A stretch of DNA of 37,253 nt from an uncultured Rikenella sp. (GCF_910577125.1 NZ_CAJTMN010000010.1:1-37253), one strand, 5' to 3'; numbered from the stretch's first letter, positions 1-7,898 are shown. The notes: a model not told the origin generated them from the sequence alone. A program made the numbers and translations.

Positions 1-33
1 TTCTCTTTGTTCACAAAGAGAACAGTACCCTCC
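1..33 (-). repeat. 33-bp inverted copy of the 4866-4898 repeat end
   Basis: These 33 bases are the exact reverse complement of 4866-4898. They contain a 9-bp hairpin (TTCTCTTTG, loop TTCA, CAAAGAGAA). This is probably the edge of a larger repeat island that lies mostly upstream of the window, in the opposite orientation to the island at 4866. The two copies bracket manA, the FISUMP remnant, rpsO and pnp. Confidence 0.85.
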
Positions 34-76
34 AGATAAGGCGCAAATAAACGAAGGATTAAAATAGACAAGAGAA

Positions 77-1048
77 ATGCTTTACCCATTGAAATTCAGG
101 CCCATTTACAAAGAACGTATTTGGGGAGGTCGGAAGATCGAGACCGCATTCGGGAAGAAATTGCCCGCCGACGAGAAAATCGGCGAGAGTTGGGAATTAT
201 CCGGCGTGGACGGTGATATTTCCGTCGTCGCCAACGGCAAACTCAAGGGGAATAACTTGCAGGAGCTGACCGAGATTTACATGGGCGATCTGGTCGGCGA
301 TAAGGTCTTCGAGCGGTATGGCGAAGAGTTTCCGCTGCTGATCAAGCTCATCGATGCGGATGACAACCTTTCGATTCAGGTGCATCCGGATGACAAGCTG
401 GCAGCCGAACGGCATCAGTCTTTCGGAAAGACCGAAATGTGGTACGTGGTGGGGCATGAGGCAGGGGCACAGCTTTATCTGGGATTCAACCAGCCGGTCG
501 ATCGGGAGAAATATCTCGAGTATCTGAATGCCGGGCGTTTGGCCGAGCTGCTCACGGCTTACAAGGTTGAAGACGGCGATTCGTATTTTATTCCGGCCGG
601 GACGATTCATGCCATTGGAAAAGGGCTGTTGATCGCTGAAATTCAGCAGACTTCGGATATCACCTATCGTGTTTTTGACTGGAACCGCGTCGATCCGAAG
701 ACCGGAAAGGGGCGCGAACTGCACACCGAGCTGGCTCTGGACGCCATTGAATATAAAGCCCGATCGGATTACAAGACCGTGGCGGCTCCGAAGGTGAATG
801 CCCCGGTGACGCTCGAAAAATGTCCCTATTTTCAGACCAATTCGCTGGTCGTATCGGGCGAAGCGGTTCGGGATTATGCGGCATTGGACTCGTTCGTGAT
901 TTATATTTGTCTGGACGGCCGGTTGGAAATGGCTTATGACGGCGGTACAGAGACGATTGCCAAAGGGGAGACGGTGCTGGTGCCGGCGGAATTGAACGAG
1001 ATTGTGCTTCGGGGGGACGGGAAACTGCTGGAGGTGTATATCCCGTAA
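77..1048 (+). CDS. manA: Mannose-6-phosphate isomerase, class I type
   Basis: The 323-residue cytosolic protein matches the zinc-dependent phosphomannose isomerase family, which interconverts mannose 6-phosphate and fructose 6-phosphate and so links mannose use with GDP-mannose synthesis. The first cupin carries the expected metal ligands: Q101 and H103 in IQVHPDD, E120 in GKTEMWY, and H178 in PAGTIHAIG. The catalytic-site segment around ITYRVFDW (195-202) is present. The length fits the short Bacillus/Bacteroidetes type rather than the roughly 390-residue enterobacterial type. It stands alone: a terminator-like hairpin follows at 1076 and a repeat island separates it from rpsO. No clear Bacteroidetes promoter is visible in the 76 bases upstream. 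Confidence 0.95.
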   Translation: MLYPLKFRPIYKERIWGGRKIETAFGKKLPADEKIGESWELSGVDGDISVVANGKLKGNNLQELTEIYMGDLVGDKVFERYGEEFPLLIKLIDADDNLSIQVHPDDKLAAERHQSFGKTEMWYVVGHEAGAQLYLGFNQPVDREKYLEYLNAGRLAELLTAYKVEDGDSYFIPAGTIHAIGKGLLIAEIQQTSDITYRVFDWNRVDPKTGKGRELHTELALDAIEYKARSDYKTVAAPKVNAPVTLEKCPYFQTNSLVVSGEAVRDYAALDSFVIYICLDGRLEMAYDGGTETIAKGETVLVPAELNEIVLRGDGKLLEVYIP

Positions 1049-1075
1049 CGAACTTGCATACAATGAGAATGGAAT

Positions 1076-1109
1076 GGTGTTCGGTCGGATCGGGCCGGAC
1101 ACCGTTTTT
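1076..1109 (+). terminator. Rho-independent terminator after manA
   Basis: An 11-bp stem (1076-1086 with 1093-1103, including G-U pairs) is followed by GTTTTT, 28 bases after the manA stop codon. Confidence 0.7.
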
Positions 1110-1265
1110 GTCGTTTCGGGGTGCGAACAAAGACAGCGTCTTGCGGAACGTAAGGCGGGCGGACAGGATTGGGCCGACCCAGCCGCAGCAAAACGTAAGT
1201 TTTGCCCGTCCACGGGACGTGGGGCCCGCGCGGCCTGAGCGCAGTCCCTTCCAGTAGCCAAAGAT

Positions 1266-1338
1266 GCGCGCCGACGCCTAAGGAGGCGATTCAACTATTT
1301 CGGCGATGAGCCGAAATAGAATGAATCGCCAGGCGCGC
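1266..1338 (+). repeat. Hairpin element H1 (GCGCGCC type)
   Basis: Outer stem GCGCGCC/GGCGCGC (1266-1272, 1332-1338). A 12-base spacer sits on the 5' side only. The middle stem is GGCGATTCA/TGAATCGCC and the inner stem ATTTCGGC/GCCGAAAT, around loop GATGA. The pair A1297-T1317 corresponds to G-C in H4. Confidence 0.85.
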
Positions 1339-1364
1339 GGACAAAGAATGGAACAAAGCTCGAC

Positions 1365-1441
1365 CGTCGCCCGCCCGCCAAAGAGGGCATATTCTGCCGA
1401 TTGGCGGTGAGCCAATCCGGCAAGAATTGCCGCGGGCGACG
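1365..1441 (+). repeat. Hairpin element H2 (GTCGCCCGC type)
   Basis: Outer stem CGTCGCCCGC/GCGGGCGACG (1365-1374, 1432-1441). After a 5' spacer of about 11 bases, GGCATATTCT pairs with AGAATTGCC (one bulge), and TGCCGATTGGC pairs with GCCAATCCGGCA (one bulge) around GGTGA. It shares outer arms with H8, but its inner arms have a different sequence. Confidence 0.85.
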
Positions 1442-1601
1442 AACAGTGCGAAGAGTTGGGCTGCGTCTGCTGCGGGCCGAAGCCTGCGGGTGCCCAAACG
1501 AGCATAGTGAGTTGCGGGCCTCCCGCTGGGGGAGGCTCTCGGCCCGCGCGCCCCTGCGGGGCGCAGGGTTTCGACCTTGTTTTTGTCCGCGATTTTTGTT
1601 C

Positions 1602-1675
1602 GCGCGCCTTGGGAAATCTTGTCAAAATGCGATTGCGCATTTTGACAAGATTTCCCTGTTAAGGCGTCGGCGCGC
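1602..1675 (-). repeat. Hairpin element H3 (inverted, 21-bp perfect inner stem)
   Basis: Outer stem GCGCGCC/GGCGCGC (1602-1608, 1669-1675). The inner stem is 21 bp, perfect, with a 4-base loop (1611-1631, 1636-1656). The long spacer, which reads GACGCCTTAACA on the minus strand, lies at the right side, so this element is in the opposite orientation to H1. Confidence 0.9.
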
Positions 1676-1742
1676 GGTTCGAGCTTTGTGCCGGACGGAA
1701 CTGCCCTGCGCGGGCGGCGTCCGGGTGACCCCGGCGGGACGG

Positions 1743-1761
1743 AGCGAAACTACGTTTCGCT
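1743..1761 (-). repeat. Short hairpin box AGCGAAAC/GTTTCGCT
   Basis: An 8-bp stem with a 3-base loop. It is the inverted counterpart of the boxes at 18773-18791 and 37129-37147, where the sixth pair is T-A instead of A-T. Both arms changed together, so complementarity is kept. Confidence 0.8.
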
Positions 1762-1846
1762 AAGGCTGTGTCGGCCCAATCTGCGGGTGGGGTAGCGGCT
1801 GCCTTAGGGTAGACCTGGCCGGTTTTCGAGTGCCGAGCGGCACCGT

Positions 1847-2053
1847 TTATTCCGAGAGGCAACGCAACTGACGACCGCTGGCACGGTTATTCACGCCGCT
1901 GGGATCGAGCCATGTTACATAGAAATCCAAGAATATGCCATTGGTACCGCTGCCAGCGGATGACCAGCTATAACCATAATTACCGACGTACAGTAGATCA
2001 CCGAATCGTTCATTATAACTTGCCGTGCGGTAGCCCGGGGCGGTCTCAGGCAG
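1847..2053 (-). pseudogene. Remnant: C-terminal end of a FISUMP-type surface protein
   Basis: The minus strand reads through 68 codons to a TAA at 1849-1847. The translation contains the signature of the Fibrobacter succinogenes major paralogous (FISUMP) C-terminus as seen in Bacteroidales fimbrillin-like proteins: LPETAPGYRT, then DLLYVGNYGYSWSS, then an RASGRQLRCLSE ending. There is no start codon and no rest of the gene; an in-frame TGA lies at 2056-2054, just before the homology begins. The fragment ends where a repeat box begins (TGCCGAGCGGCACC at 1831-1844). I infer a decayed gene truncated by rearrangement at the repeat. The family assignment comes from memory of the motif. Confidence 0.75.
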
Positions 2054-2100
2054 TCAGGAACTGTCGTGGCCCGGGAGAAGGCGGTTTTTTCGGAACCGCG

Positions 2101-2130
2101 TTGGAAATTCGCAAAAAAACACTACCTTTG
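2101..2130 (+). promoter_or_regulatory. Bacteroidetes-type promoter for rpsO
   Basis: TTG at 2101-2103, a 19-base spacer, and TACCTTTG at 2123-2130 match the Bacteroidetes primary sigma consensus. The start codon follows 32 bases later. Confidence 0.85.
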
Positions 2131-2162
2131 CCCCGCTTCTAATTAATAGACCGTATAATTAC

Positions 2163-2438
2163 ATGAGCAACTACATCGACACCCAAAAGAAACAGGAACT
2201 GTTTCAGAACTATGGGAAATCGGCTACCGACACCGGATCGGCAGAGAGCCAGATCGCGCTGTTCTCTTACCGGATCGCGCACCTGACCGAACACCTCAAA
2301 CAACACAAACACGACTACAACACTCAGCGGTCGTTGCTGAAACTCGTCGGGAAACGGCGCAGCATGCTCGACTACCTGATGAAAAACGATATCGAACGCT
2401 ATCGGGCGATTGTCAAGGCGCTCGGGCTGCGGAAGTAA
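2163..2438 (+). CDS. rpsO: 30S ribosomal protein S15
   Basis: The 91-residue protein has the full S15 fold: the segment DTGSAESQIALFSYRIAHLT, the conserved LTEHLKQHKHDYNTQRSL segment that contacts 16S rRNA, and the terminal helix ending YRAIVKALGLRK. It binds the central domain of 16S rRNA during assembly of the small subunit. A consensus promoter lies directly upstream and a strong terminator follows, so it is probably transcribed alone, although the classical rpsO-pnp gene order is kept. Confidence 0.98.
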   Translation: MSNYIDTQKKQELFQNYGKSATDTGSAESQIALFSYRIAHLTEHLKQHKHDYNTQRSLLKLVGKRRSMLDYLMKNDIERYRAIVKALGLRK

Positions 2439-2474
2439 TTCGGGCTATTCCGGCGCAAGTTGTATTTTTGTTAT

Positions 2475-2522
2475 AAAACAGGCGGTTTCTGTGCTCGCGG
2501 CACAGAAACCGCCTGTTTTTTT
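2475..2522 (+). terminator. Strong terminator between rpsO and pnp
   Basis: A perfect 19-bp stem (2475-2493 with 2501-2519) and 7-base loop CTCGCGG end in a T run. It separates rpsO from pnp, which has its own promoter. Confidence 0.95.
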
Positions 2523-2543
2523 ACGAATCACCCCCTCGCTATA

Positions 2544-2573
2544 TTGGTAGGGGGCGTTTTTTTTGTAACTTAG
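2544..2573 (+). promoter_or_regulatory. Probable promoter for pnp
   Basis: TTG at 2544-2546, a 19-base spacer, then TAACTTAG at 2566-2573, one mismatch from TAnnTTTG. The pnp start is 25 bases downstream. Confidence 0.65.
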
Positions 2574-2598
2574 TCCCCGAATTTTCAAGGAAAAAACC

Positions 2599-4740
2599 AT
2601 GTATTACAACGCAACCAAAAAGAATATCGAGCTGAGCGGCGGCCGGACGATCGAAATCGAAACCGGGAAACTCGCCAAACAGGCCGACGGAGCGGTGGTC
2701 GTGCGACAGGGGGATACCATGCTGCTCGCTACCGTCGTGGCAGCGAAGGATGCCAAAGAGGATGTCGATTTTATGCCGCTGTCGGTCGAGTATAAAGAAA
2801 AATATGCAGCTAACGGGCGGTTTCCCGGGGGATTCCTCAAGCGCGAAGCGCGGCCGAGCGATTATGAAATTCTGGTCTCGCGGCTGATCGACCGGGCCTT
2901 GCGGCCGCTCTTTCCGAGCGATTATCATGCCGAAGTTTTCGTGACCGTCACCTTGCTGTCGGCCGATCCGGATATCCAGCCGGATGCGCTGGCCGGCTTG
3001 GCCGCTTCGGCGGCACTGGCCGTTTCGACCGTCCCGTTCGGAGGGCCGATCTCGGAAGTGCGCGTGGCGCGGATCGGAGGCGAATTCGTCATCAATCCGA
3101 CCTTCTCGCAGATGGAAGGCGGGGCGTGCGACCTCGATATTATGGTGGCCGCGACCTACGACAATATCATGATGGTCGAAGGCGAGATGAAAGAGGTGTC
3201 GGAGGCTGTGATGCTCGACGCCATCAAGTTCGCCCATGCCGAAATCAAGAAACAGTGTCAGGCCCAGATCGAACTGATGCGCGAGGTGGGGACGACCGAA
3301 AAACGCACCTACTGTCACGAACAGAACGACTCCGCGTTGCGGGATGCCGTGGCGGCGGCTACCTATAATAAGGTGTACGAAGTGGCCAAGAGCCAGTTGC
3401 CCAAACACGAACGCAGCGATAAATTCGATGAGATTCTGATCCGGTATCTCGCCGATTTCGCCGCACAGCATGGTGAAGAGGAGCTCGCGGCCAAAGAGAG
3501 CATGATTCGGCGGTACTTCCACGATTATGCCTTGAAGCCGGCCATGCGGAATATGATTCTCAACGACGGAGTTCGGCTCGACGGGCGGAAAACCACCGAA
3601 ATCCGGCCGATCTGGTGCGAAGTGGGTTACCTGCCGGCACCGCACGGCTCGGCGATCTTCACCCGCGGCGAGACCCAGTCGCTGACTACCGTGACGCTCG
3701 GCACGAAGCTCGACGAAAAGGTGATCGACGACGTGTTGCGCGAGGGGACGGAACGGTTCGTGCTGCACTACAACTTCCCGCCGTTTTCGACGGGTGAGGC
3801 GCGGCCGGCCAGAGGGCTGTCGCGGCGCGAGATCGGGCACGGGAACCTGGCTTTCCGGGCCTTGAAACCGATGATTCCGGACGAAGCGGAGTGCCCGTAT
3901 GCGATTCGCGTGGTTTCTGATATTTTGGAATCGAACGGTTCGTCGTCGATGGCGACGGTTTGTGCCGGGACGCTGGCGCTGATGGATGCCGGGGTGAAGA
4001 TCAAGAAACCGGTATCGGGGATCGCTATGGGGCTGATCGCAGAGGGGGATCGGGTGGCTGTGCTGTCGGACATCTTGGGCGATGAGGACCACCTCGGGGA
4101 CATGGACTTCAAGGTGACCGGGACGGCGGACGGGATTACCGCCACGCAGATGGATATCAAGGTGGACGGCTTGAGTTATGATGTGCTTGCTGCGGCCTTG
4201 GAACAGGCGCGGCAGGGACGGATGTACATCCTCGGAAAGATTACCGAGACCATCGCTGCACCGCGCGAAGATTACAAACCGCACGTCCCGCGGATGGTAC
4301 AGATCACCATCCCGAAGGAATTCATCGGCGCGGTGATCGGCCCGGGCGGCAAGGTCATTCAGGAGATGCAGAAGGAGACGGGTACCACGATCACCATTAC
4401 CGAAGAGGGTGAAATCGGCAAGGTGGACGTTTTCGGCGCGAATAAAGAGGGGGTTGAGGCTGCGATCGCCAAGATCAAGGGGATGACGGCGGTGCCGGAG
4501 GTCGGAACGATTTACCACGGGAAGGTGAAATCGGTGGTGGCGTTCGGTGCCTTCATCGAAATCCTGCCGGGCAAGGACGGCTTGCTGCACATCTCGGAAA
4601 TCGACCACCGCCGTTTCGAAACCATGGAAGAGACGGGCATCAAGGAGGGGGATATGATGGATGTGAAACTCATCGCAGTCGATCAGAAAACCGGGAAGCT
4701 CAAACTCTCGCGTAAAGTGCTGATCGAACGGCCGAAGTAA
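2599..4740 (+). CDS. pnp: Polynucleotide phosphorylase
   Basis: The 713-residue enzyme degrades RNA 3' to 5' with phosphate and releases nucleoside diphosphates. Two RNase PH-like cores (about 1-220 and 320-550) flank a helical domain. The second core holds the catalytic set DEDHLGDMDFK, giving D497, D503 and K505, equivalent to E. coli D486, D492 and K494. A KH domain follows with the GPGG loop near 581, and then an S1 domain from about 635 (GTIYHGKVKSVVAFGAF). The length is normal for the family and no domain is missing. It follows rpsO, as in many bacteria, but a terminator and a new promoter lie between them. Confidence 0.98.
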   Translation: MYYNATKKNIELSGGRTIEIETGKLAKQADGAVVVRQGDTMLLATVVAAKDAKEDVDFMPLSVEYKEKYAANGRFPGGFLKREARPSDYEILVSRLIDRALRPLFPSDYHAEVFVTVTLLSADPDIQPDALAGLAASAALAVSTVPFGGPISEVRVARIGGEFVINPTFSQMEGGACDLDIMVAATYDNIMMVEGEMKEVSEAVMLDAIKFAHAEIKKQCQAQIELMREVGTTEKRTYCHEQNDSALRDAVAAATYNKVYEVAKSQLPKHERSDKFDEILIRYLADFAAQHGEEELAAKESMIRRYFHDYALKPAMRNMILNDGVRLDGRKTTEIRPIWCEVGYLPAPHGSAIFTRGETQSLTTVTLGTKLDEKVIDDVLREGTERFVLHYNFPPFSTGEARPARGLSRREIGHGNLAFRALKPMIPDEAECPYAIRVVSDILESNGSSSMATVCAGTLALMDAGVKIKKPVSGIAMGLIAEGDRVAVLSDILGDEDHLGDMDFKVTGTADGITATQMDIKVDGLSYDVLAAALEQARQGRMYILGKITETIAAPREDYKPHVPRMVQITIPKEFIGAVIGPGGKVIQEMQKETGTTITITEEGEIGKVDVFGANKEGVEAAIAKIKGMTAVPEVGTIYHGKVKSVVAFGAFIEILPGKDGLLHISEIDHRRFETMEETGIKEGDMMDVKLIAVDQKTGKLKLSRKVLIERPK

Positions 4741-4865
4741 GTTTTTCTCGGGAAACTGCGTGTTTTTCTATGCTGTGCGCTTTTTTGGAACGGAATTTGT
4801 AAATATTCCGACCGGAGCAAAGGCCTCGATACCCGATTGGTTTATGCTCTTGTTCTTTGGCTACA
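4741..4865. other. Non-coding spacer after pnp
   Basis: I see no gene here and no convincing terminator hairpin. The repeat island begins at 4866. Confidence 0.5.
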
Positions 4866-5232
4866 GGAGGGTACTGTTCTCTTTGTGAACAAAGAGAACC
4901 AGAAAAACTTCAGAGGATGCTTCGCATCCTAAAGCTGCCGGCGGCCCAGCTCTCGGACTGTTTTGTCGGGCTGAGGTTTTCCCGGTGGGCGCGCTTAAGG
5001 TATTACACCGCATAATAGCGCGCCACACCGGAAACCCAGCCCGACAGACCTGCGAAGACTGAGGACTGCGGAGCCTAAGGAGTAGCGTAGCTAACTAAAA
5101 GTTTACCTAAGGGTTTCCTCCTCGCCGCTCGGCAATGTGCAAACTTTGTTTGCATTGCCCTCGCTGGCAGCGTCGGTTTTGGTGCCGCTTTTTGGAAAAA
5201 GCGGCAGTTCCATCCGGCACAAAGAAGAGTAT
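4866..5232 (+). repeat. Repeat island B
   Basis: It starts with a GTTCTCTTT/AAAGAGAAC hairpin (4876-4899). A box shared with 7899-7970 follows (ending GGCGGCCCAG, with the AGGATGC/GCATCCT hairpin inside). Then come the long variable hairpin H11 (4964-5046) and a box shared with 8059-8104 and 36769-36806 (GGAGTAGCGTAGCTAACTAA). Next is a module shared with 7835-7898 (GGCAAT/ATTGCC hairpin), and finally TGCCGCTTTTT/AAAAAGCGGCA just before the CAGTTCCATCCGGCACAAAG box. The 61-codon ORF here is not convincing. Confidence 0.85.
4964..5046 (+). repeat. Variable long hairpin H11
   Basis: Nested pairing: TGTCGGGCT/AGCCCGACA (4964-4972, 5038-5046), a CCGGTG/CACCGG region, then GGCGCGCT/AGCGCGCC (4988-4995, 5017-5024). 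It occupies the same place between conserved boxes as H12 (7978-8047). H12 has other arm sequences. Confidence 0.85.
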
Positions 5233-5285
5233 GAAAAAGGGATTGATTTTTTGTTTATCCTAAAAGAAAATCGGGAACAAATACG

Positions 5286-5293
5286 TACCTTTG
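5286..5293 (+). promoter_or_regulatory. -7 promoter element for the OmpA/TPR lipoprotein
   Basis: TACCTTTG matches the Bacteroidetes -7 consensus 67 bases before the start codon. No TTG lies at the expected distance upstream. Confidence 0.65.
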
Positions 5294-5360
5294 TGCACCG
5301 TAAGGAAAGCGAGAGAAAATAGACCGAAAAACCATTTAATAAATAAACAATTCACTGATC

Positions 5361-7097
5361 ATGAGAAAAGTTTTAAACCTCAGCCTTGCAGTTATCGCTG
5401 CGTCGGCTCTTCTCACCAGCTGTAATTGCTTCAGCAAGATGATGAAGAAGACCGCACAGGGCACCACGGCTACCTGTACGCCGGAACTCGTTACCCTGAA
5501 AGGGGACAACGCGGTGACCACCATTAGCGTGAATATTCCGGCCAAAGCTTTCCATCGTTACGGTGTGCTGAAAGTGACCCCGGTGATCGTATCGCTGATC
5601 GACGGTACCGAATATGCCGGCGAACCGCGCTTCTTCCAGGGCGAAAAAGTACAGGACAACTATACCGTCGTTCCCTTCTCGGGCGGTACGGTGACCATGG
5701 ACGTGGCGATTCCTTACCACCCGTCGATGCGTCTTTCGCAGCTCGTGCTGAAAGCAGAAGCTAAATGCCTCAAGGGCGGGAAGAAGATCAAAAACTTCAC
5801 CCCGTACGAAACCCCGATCTTCGTGACCAACGGGGTGAGCGCACTGCAGCTGATGGCTGACAACTATGCGAAAGTGGCGATCGCTCCGGACGCTTTCCAG
5901 CGGGTGACCAACATCTCGGAAACCGCCAAGATCATGTTTACGATCAACCAGTCGAACGTTCGTGCCAACCAGCTCAGCAAGGAAGACATCAAAGCCTTGG
6001 AAGACTTTATCATCGCCAACAGCGGTGACGCGAAGAAAAAAGTAGGCGATGTCTACACCCAGGCTTACGCTTCGCCGGACGGCCCGCTGGCACTCAACGA
6101 CAGACTGTCGAAAGACCGCGGTACCTCGACCGAAAAAGCAGTCAGCGCTAAGTTCAAGAAAGACAAAATGCCGGTCGGCACCAAATTCGACATCAACGCG
6201 ATGGGTGAAGACTGGGAAGGCTTCAAAGAACTGGTCGAAAAATCGAATATTCCGGACAAAGACCTGATCCTCCAGGTGCTCGCCATGCAGAAAGACCCGC
6301 AGGTGCGCGACCGTGAAATCAAAAACATGAGCGCAGCGTTCAAAGTGCTGGCTGAAAAGATCCTCCCGGAACTCCGTCGTTCGAAAATGACCGTCAATGT
6401 TCAGGTGGAAGGCTTGACCGATGCCGAACTCAAAGAAGCTGTCGCTACCGACATCAACAAACTTAACGTCGAAGAAATGCTTTTCGCCGCTACGCTCTAC
6501 AACGACAACGCGACCAAAGCGAAAATCTACAAAGCTGCCGCTGAAAAATACAACTGCTACCGCGGGTACAACAACCTCGGCGTGGTGCTCGCAAATCAGG
6601 GCGACTATGCAGCTGCCAAGGCGATGTTCCTGAAAGCCGCTTCGCTCAACAGCACCGACCCGTACGTGATCAACAACCTCGGTGTGGTTGCCTTGGCTGA
6701 AGGCAAGAAAGCTGACGCTGCCAAATTCTTTGCAGCCTCTTCGATTCCGGAAGCTAAATACAACCAGGGCTTGGTAGAACTCGCTAACGGTAACTATGCA
6801 GCTGCGGCTCGCACGCTCGACGGATACAACCAGGCACTGGCTGAACTCCTCAACGGCAACGTCGCTAAAGCTAAACAACAGCTGGCCGGGATGAACACCT
6901 GGCGTGCGAACTACGTGAAAGCAGTCATCGCTGCTCGCGAAGGGAATGCAAACGCACTGGTTTCGAACCTGAAAGCTGCCATCGCACAGAACCCGGAAGC
7001 TGCTGAACTGGCTGCTACGGACGTGAACTTCTACAACTACTTCGAACACGCTGAGTTTGTAGAAATCGTGAAAGTCAAAGTCAAAGTGAAGAAGTAA
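5361..7097 (+). CDS. Lipoprotein with OmpA-like segment and TPR repeats
   Basis: The 578-residue protein begins with a lipoprotein signal whose lipobox is LLTSC (C21), so it should be anchored in the outer membrane or face the periplasm. After a beta-rich N-terminal half, a segment at about 190-290 resembles OmpA-like peptidoglycan-binding domains (MFTINQSNVRAN, then YASPDGPLALNDRLSKDRG). Residues about 390-560 hold TPR-type helices (YNNLGVVLANQGDYAAAKAM, YVINNLGVVALAEGKKADA). Codon use is strongly biased (AAA, GAA, GCT, AAC; few GGG) compared with the neighbouring surface lipoproteins, which suggests high expression. It has its own promoter and a strong terminator. A cell-envelope scaffold role is inference; I know no specific name for it. 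Confidence 0.85.
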   Translation: MRKVLNLSLAVIAASALLTSCNCFSKMMKKTAQGTTATCTPELVTLKGDNAVTTISVNIPAKAFHRYGVLKVTPVIVSLIDGTEYAGEPRFFQGEKVQDNYTVVPFSGGTVTMDVAIPYHPSMRLSQLVLKAEAKCLKGGKKIKNFTPYETPIFVTNGVSALQLMADNYAKVAIAPDAFQRVTNISETAKIMFTINQSNVRANQLSKEDIKALEDFIIANSGDAKKKVGDVYTQAYASPDGPLALNDRLSKDRGTSTEKAVSAKFKKDKMPVGTKFDINAMGEDWEGFKELVEKSNIPDKDLILQVLAMQKDPQVRDREIKNMSAAFKVLAEKILPELRRSKMTVNVQVEGLTDAELKEAVATDINKLNVEEMLFAATLYNDNATKAKIYKAAAEKYNCYRGYNNLGVVLANQGDYAAAKAMFLKAASLNSTDPYVINNLGVVALAEGKKADAAKFFAASSIPEAKYNQGLVELANGNYAAAARTLDGYNQALAELLNGNVAKAKQQLAGMNTWRANYVKAVIAAREGNANALVSNLKAAIAQNPEAAELAATDVNFYNYFEHAEFVEIVKVKVKVKK

Positions 7098-7118
7098 ATC
7101 TTCCTGGCAAAGACAATC

Positions 7119-7169
7119 GGAACACCCCGGTTCCTCTCTGAACGAGAGGGGCCGGGGTGCTCCTTTTTT
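7119..7169 (+). terminator. Terminator after the OmpA/TPR lipoprotein
   Basis: GC-rich arms GGAACACCCCGG and CCGGGGTGCTCC enclose a further CCTCTC/GAGAGG stem, and TTTTTT follows. Confidence 0.9.
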
Positions 7170-7233
7170 CTGCCCGTCTGACCGGAGCGGGCGGATAAGT
7201 ATTTGCACGTACCGTTCAATGCAGCGGAATCGT

Positions 7234-7241
7234 TATCTTTG
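7234..7241 (+). promoter_or_regulatory. -7 promoter element for smpB
   Basis: TATCTTTG matches TAnnTTTG exactly and ends 9 bases before the ATG at 7251. The transcript would have almost no leader. A TTTG at 7202-7205 is too distant for normal -33 spacing. Confidence 0.65.
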
Positions 7242-7250
7242 CATCCGAAA

Positions 7251-7706
7251 ATGGCGGAACAGCAGAAAATATCCATCAAAAACAAACGGGCCTCCTTCGA
7301 TTACGAGATTCTCGAAGAGTGGGTGGCCGGTATCGTGCTGACCGGAACCGAGATCAAATCGATCCGGATGAGCAAAGCCAGCCTCGTGGACTGCTTTTGC
7401 TACCTGCACCATGGCGAATTGTTCGTGCGCGGCATGAACATCGCCGAATATCACTGGGGAACCTACAACAATCACCAGCCGAAACGAGACCGCAAACTCC
7501 TTCTCAACCGAAAGGAGCTGCGCAAAATCGACCGGGCTTTGCAGGACAAGGGCTTGACGGTGGTGGGGCTACGTCTGTTCATCAATGAGCGCGGTTTGGC
7601 GAAACTGGTGATCGGTCTGGGACGGGGGCGTAAAAAGTACGACAAACGGGAGCATCTCAAAGAAAAGGATGCGAAACGCGATATGGATCGCGCTATGAAA
7701 CGTTGA
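7251..7706 (+). CDS. smpB: SsrA-binding protein SmpB
   Basis: SmpB delivers tmRNA to stalled ribosomes in trans-translation. The 151-residue product contains the hallmark segments NKRASFDYEILEEWVAGIVL, TGTEIKSIR, the LHHGELFVRGMNIAEY region and the basic C-terminal tail (KKYDKREHLKEKDAKRD) that enters the mRNA channel. I chose the ATG at 7251. It starts at the family's usual point, and the longer reading frame from 7203 would place the -7 element TATCTTTG inside the coding sequence. It stands alone after a strong terminator. Confidence 0.96.
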   Translation: MAEQQKISIKNKRASFDYEILEEWVAGIVLTGTEIKSIRMSKASLVDCFCYLHHGELFVRGMNIAEYHWGTYNNHQPKRDRKLLLNRKELRKIDRALQDKGLTVVGLRLFINERGLAKLVIGLGRGRKKYDKREHLKEKDAKRDMDRAMKR

Positions 7707-7753
7707 TTTAACCGTTCGTTGATTCGTTTTTTACCCGGGAGTGAACTGTTCTC

Positions 7754-7898
7754 GTTGGCTTACGCGTTGCCTTCGTCTTCCTCGTGCTACCTTGGCAGAG
7801 TCCGTAAACGGTCTCTGCTCTCGGTACGCTACTCGGTTCCTCCTCGCCGCTCGGCAATTTGCAAACTGCGTTTGCATTGCGCTCGCTGGCAGCGTCGG
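7754..7898 (+). repeat. 145-bp module inserted inside a repeat hairpin
   Basis: The flanks ACTGTTCTC and TTGTGAACAAAGAGAACC are nearly contiguous in island B (4873-4900), where they form one hairpin. Here 145 bases separate them. The first part resembles 36830-36894 (CGGTCTCTGCTC core). The second part matches 5117-5177, including the GGCAAT...GCAAAC...GTTTGC hairpin. Confidence 0.8.

Larger units (their letters stand above)
1110..1846. repeat. Repeat island A (modular hairpin boxes)
   Basis: This gene-free stretch is built from boxes found elsewhere in the window. 1173-1245 matches 18840-18935 (a hairpin with GCAAAACG and TTTTGC arms, then a GC-rich run ending GGCCTGAGCGCAG). Next come hairpin elements at 1266-1338, 1365-1441 and 1602-1675. 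The last is inverted and is followed by inverted copies of the GTTCCGTCCGGCACAAAG box and of the box starting with AGCGAAAC (1743-1761). 1801-1846 resembles 37199-37240. The short ORFs across it look non-coding. Confidence 0.85.

Noticed and set aside
1912..2142. 76-codon plus-strand ORF before rpsO
   Set aside because: It lies antisense to the FISUMP remnant and overlaps the rpsO promoter.
4866..5232. Insertion sequence or complete mobile element
   Set aside because: No transposase, terminal inverted repeats with target duplications, or integrase were found in any repeat island.
5137..5322. 61-codon plus-strand ORF in island B
   Set aside because: It starts within a repeated hairpin module and runs through the promoter of the next gene; no family similarity.
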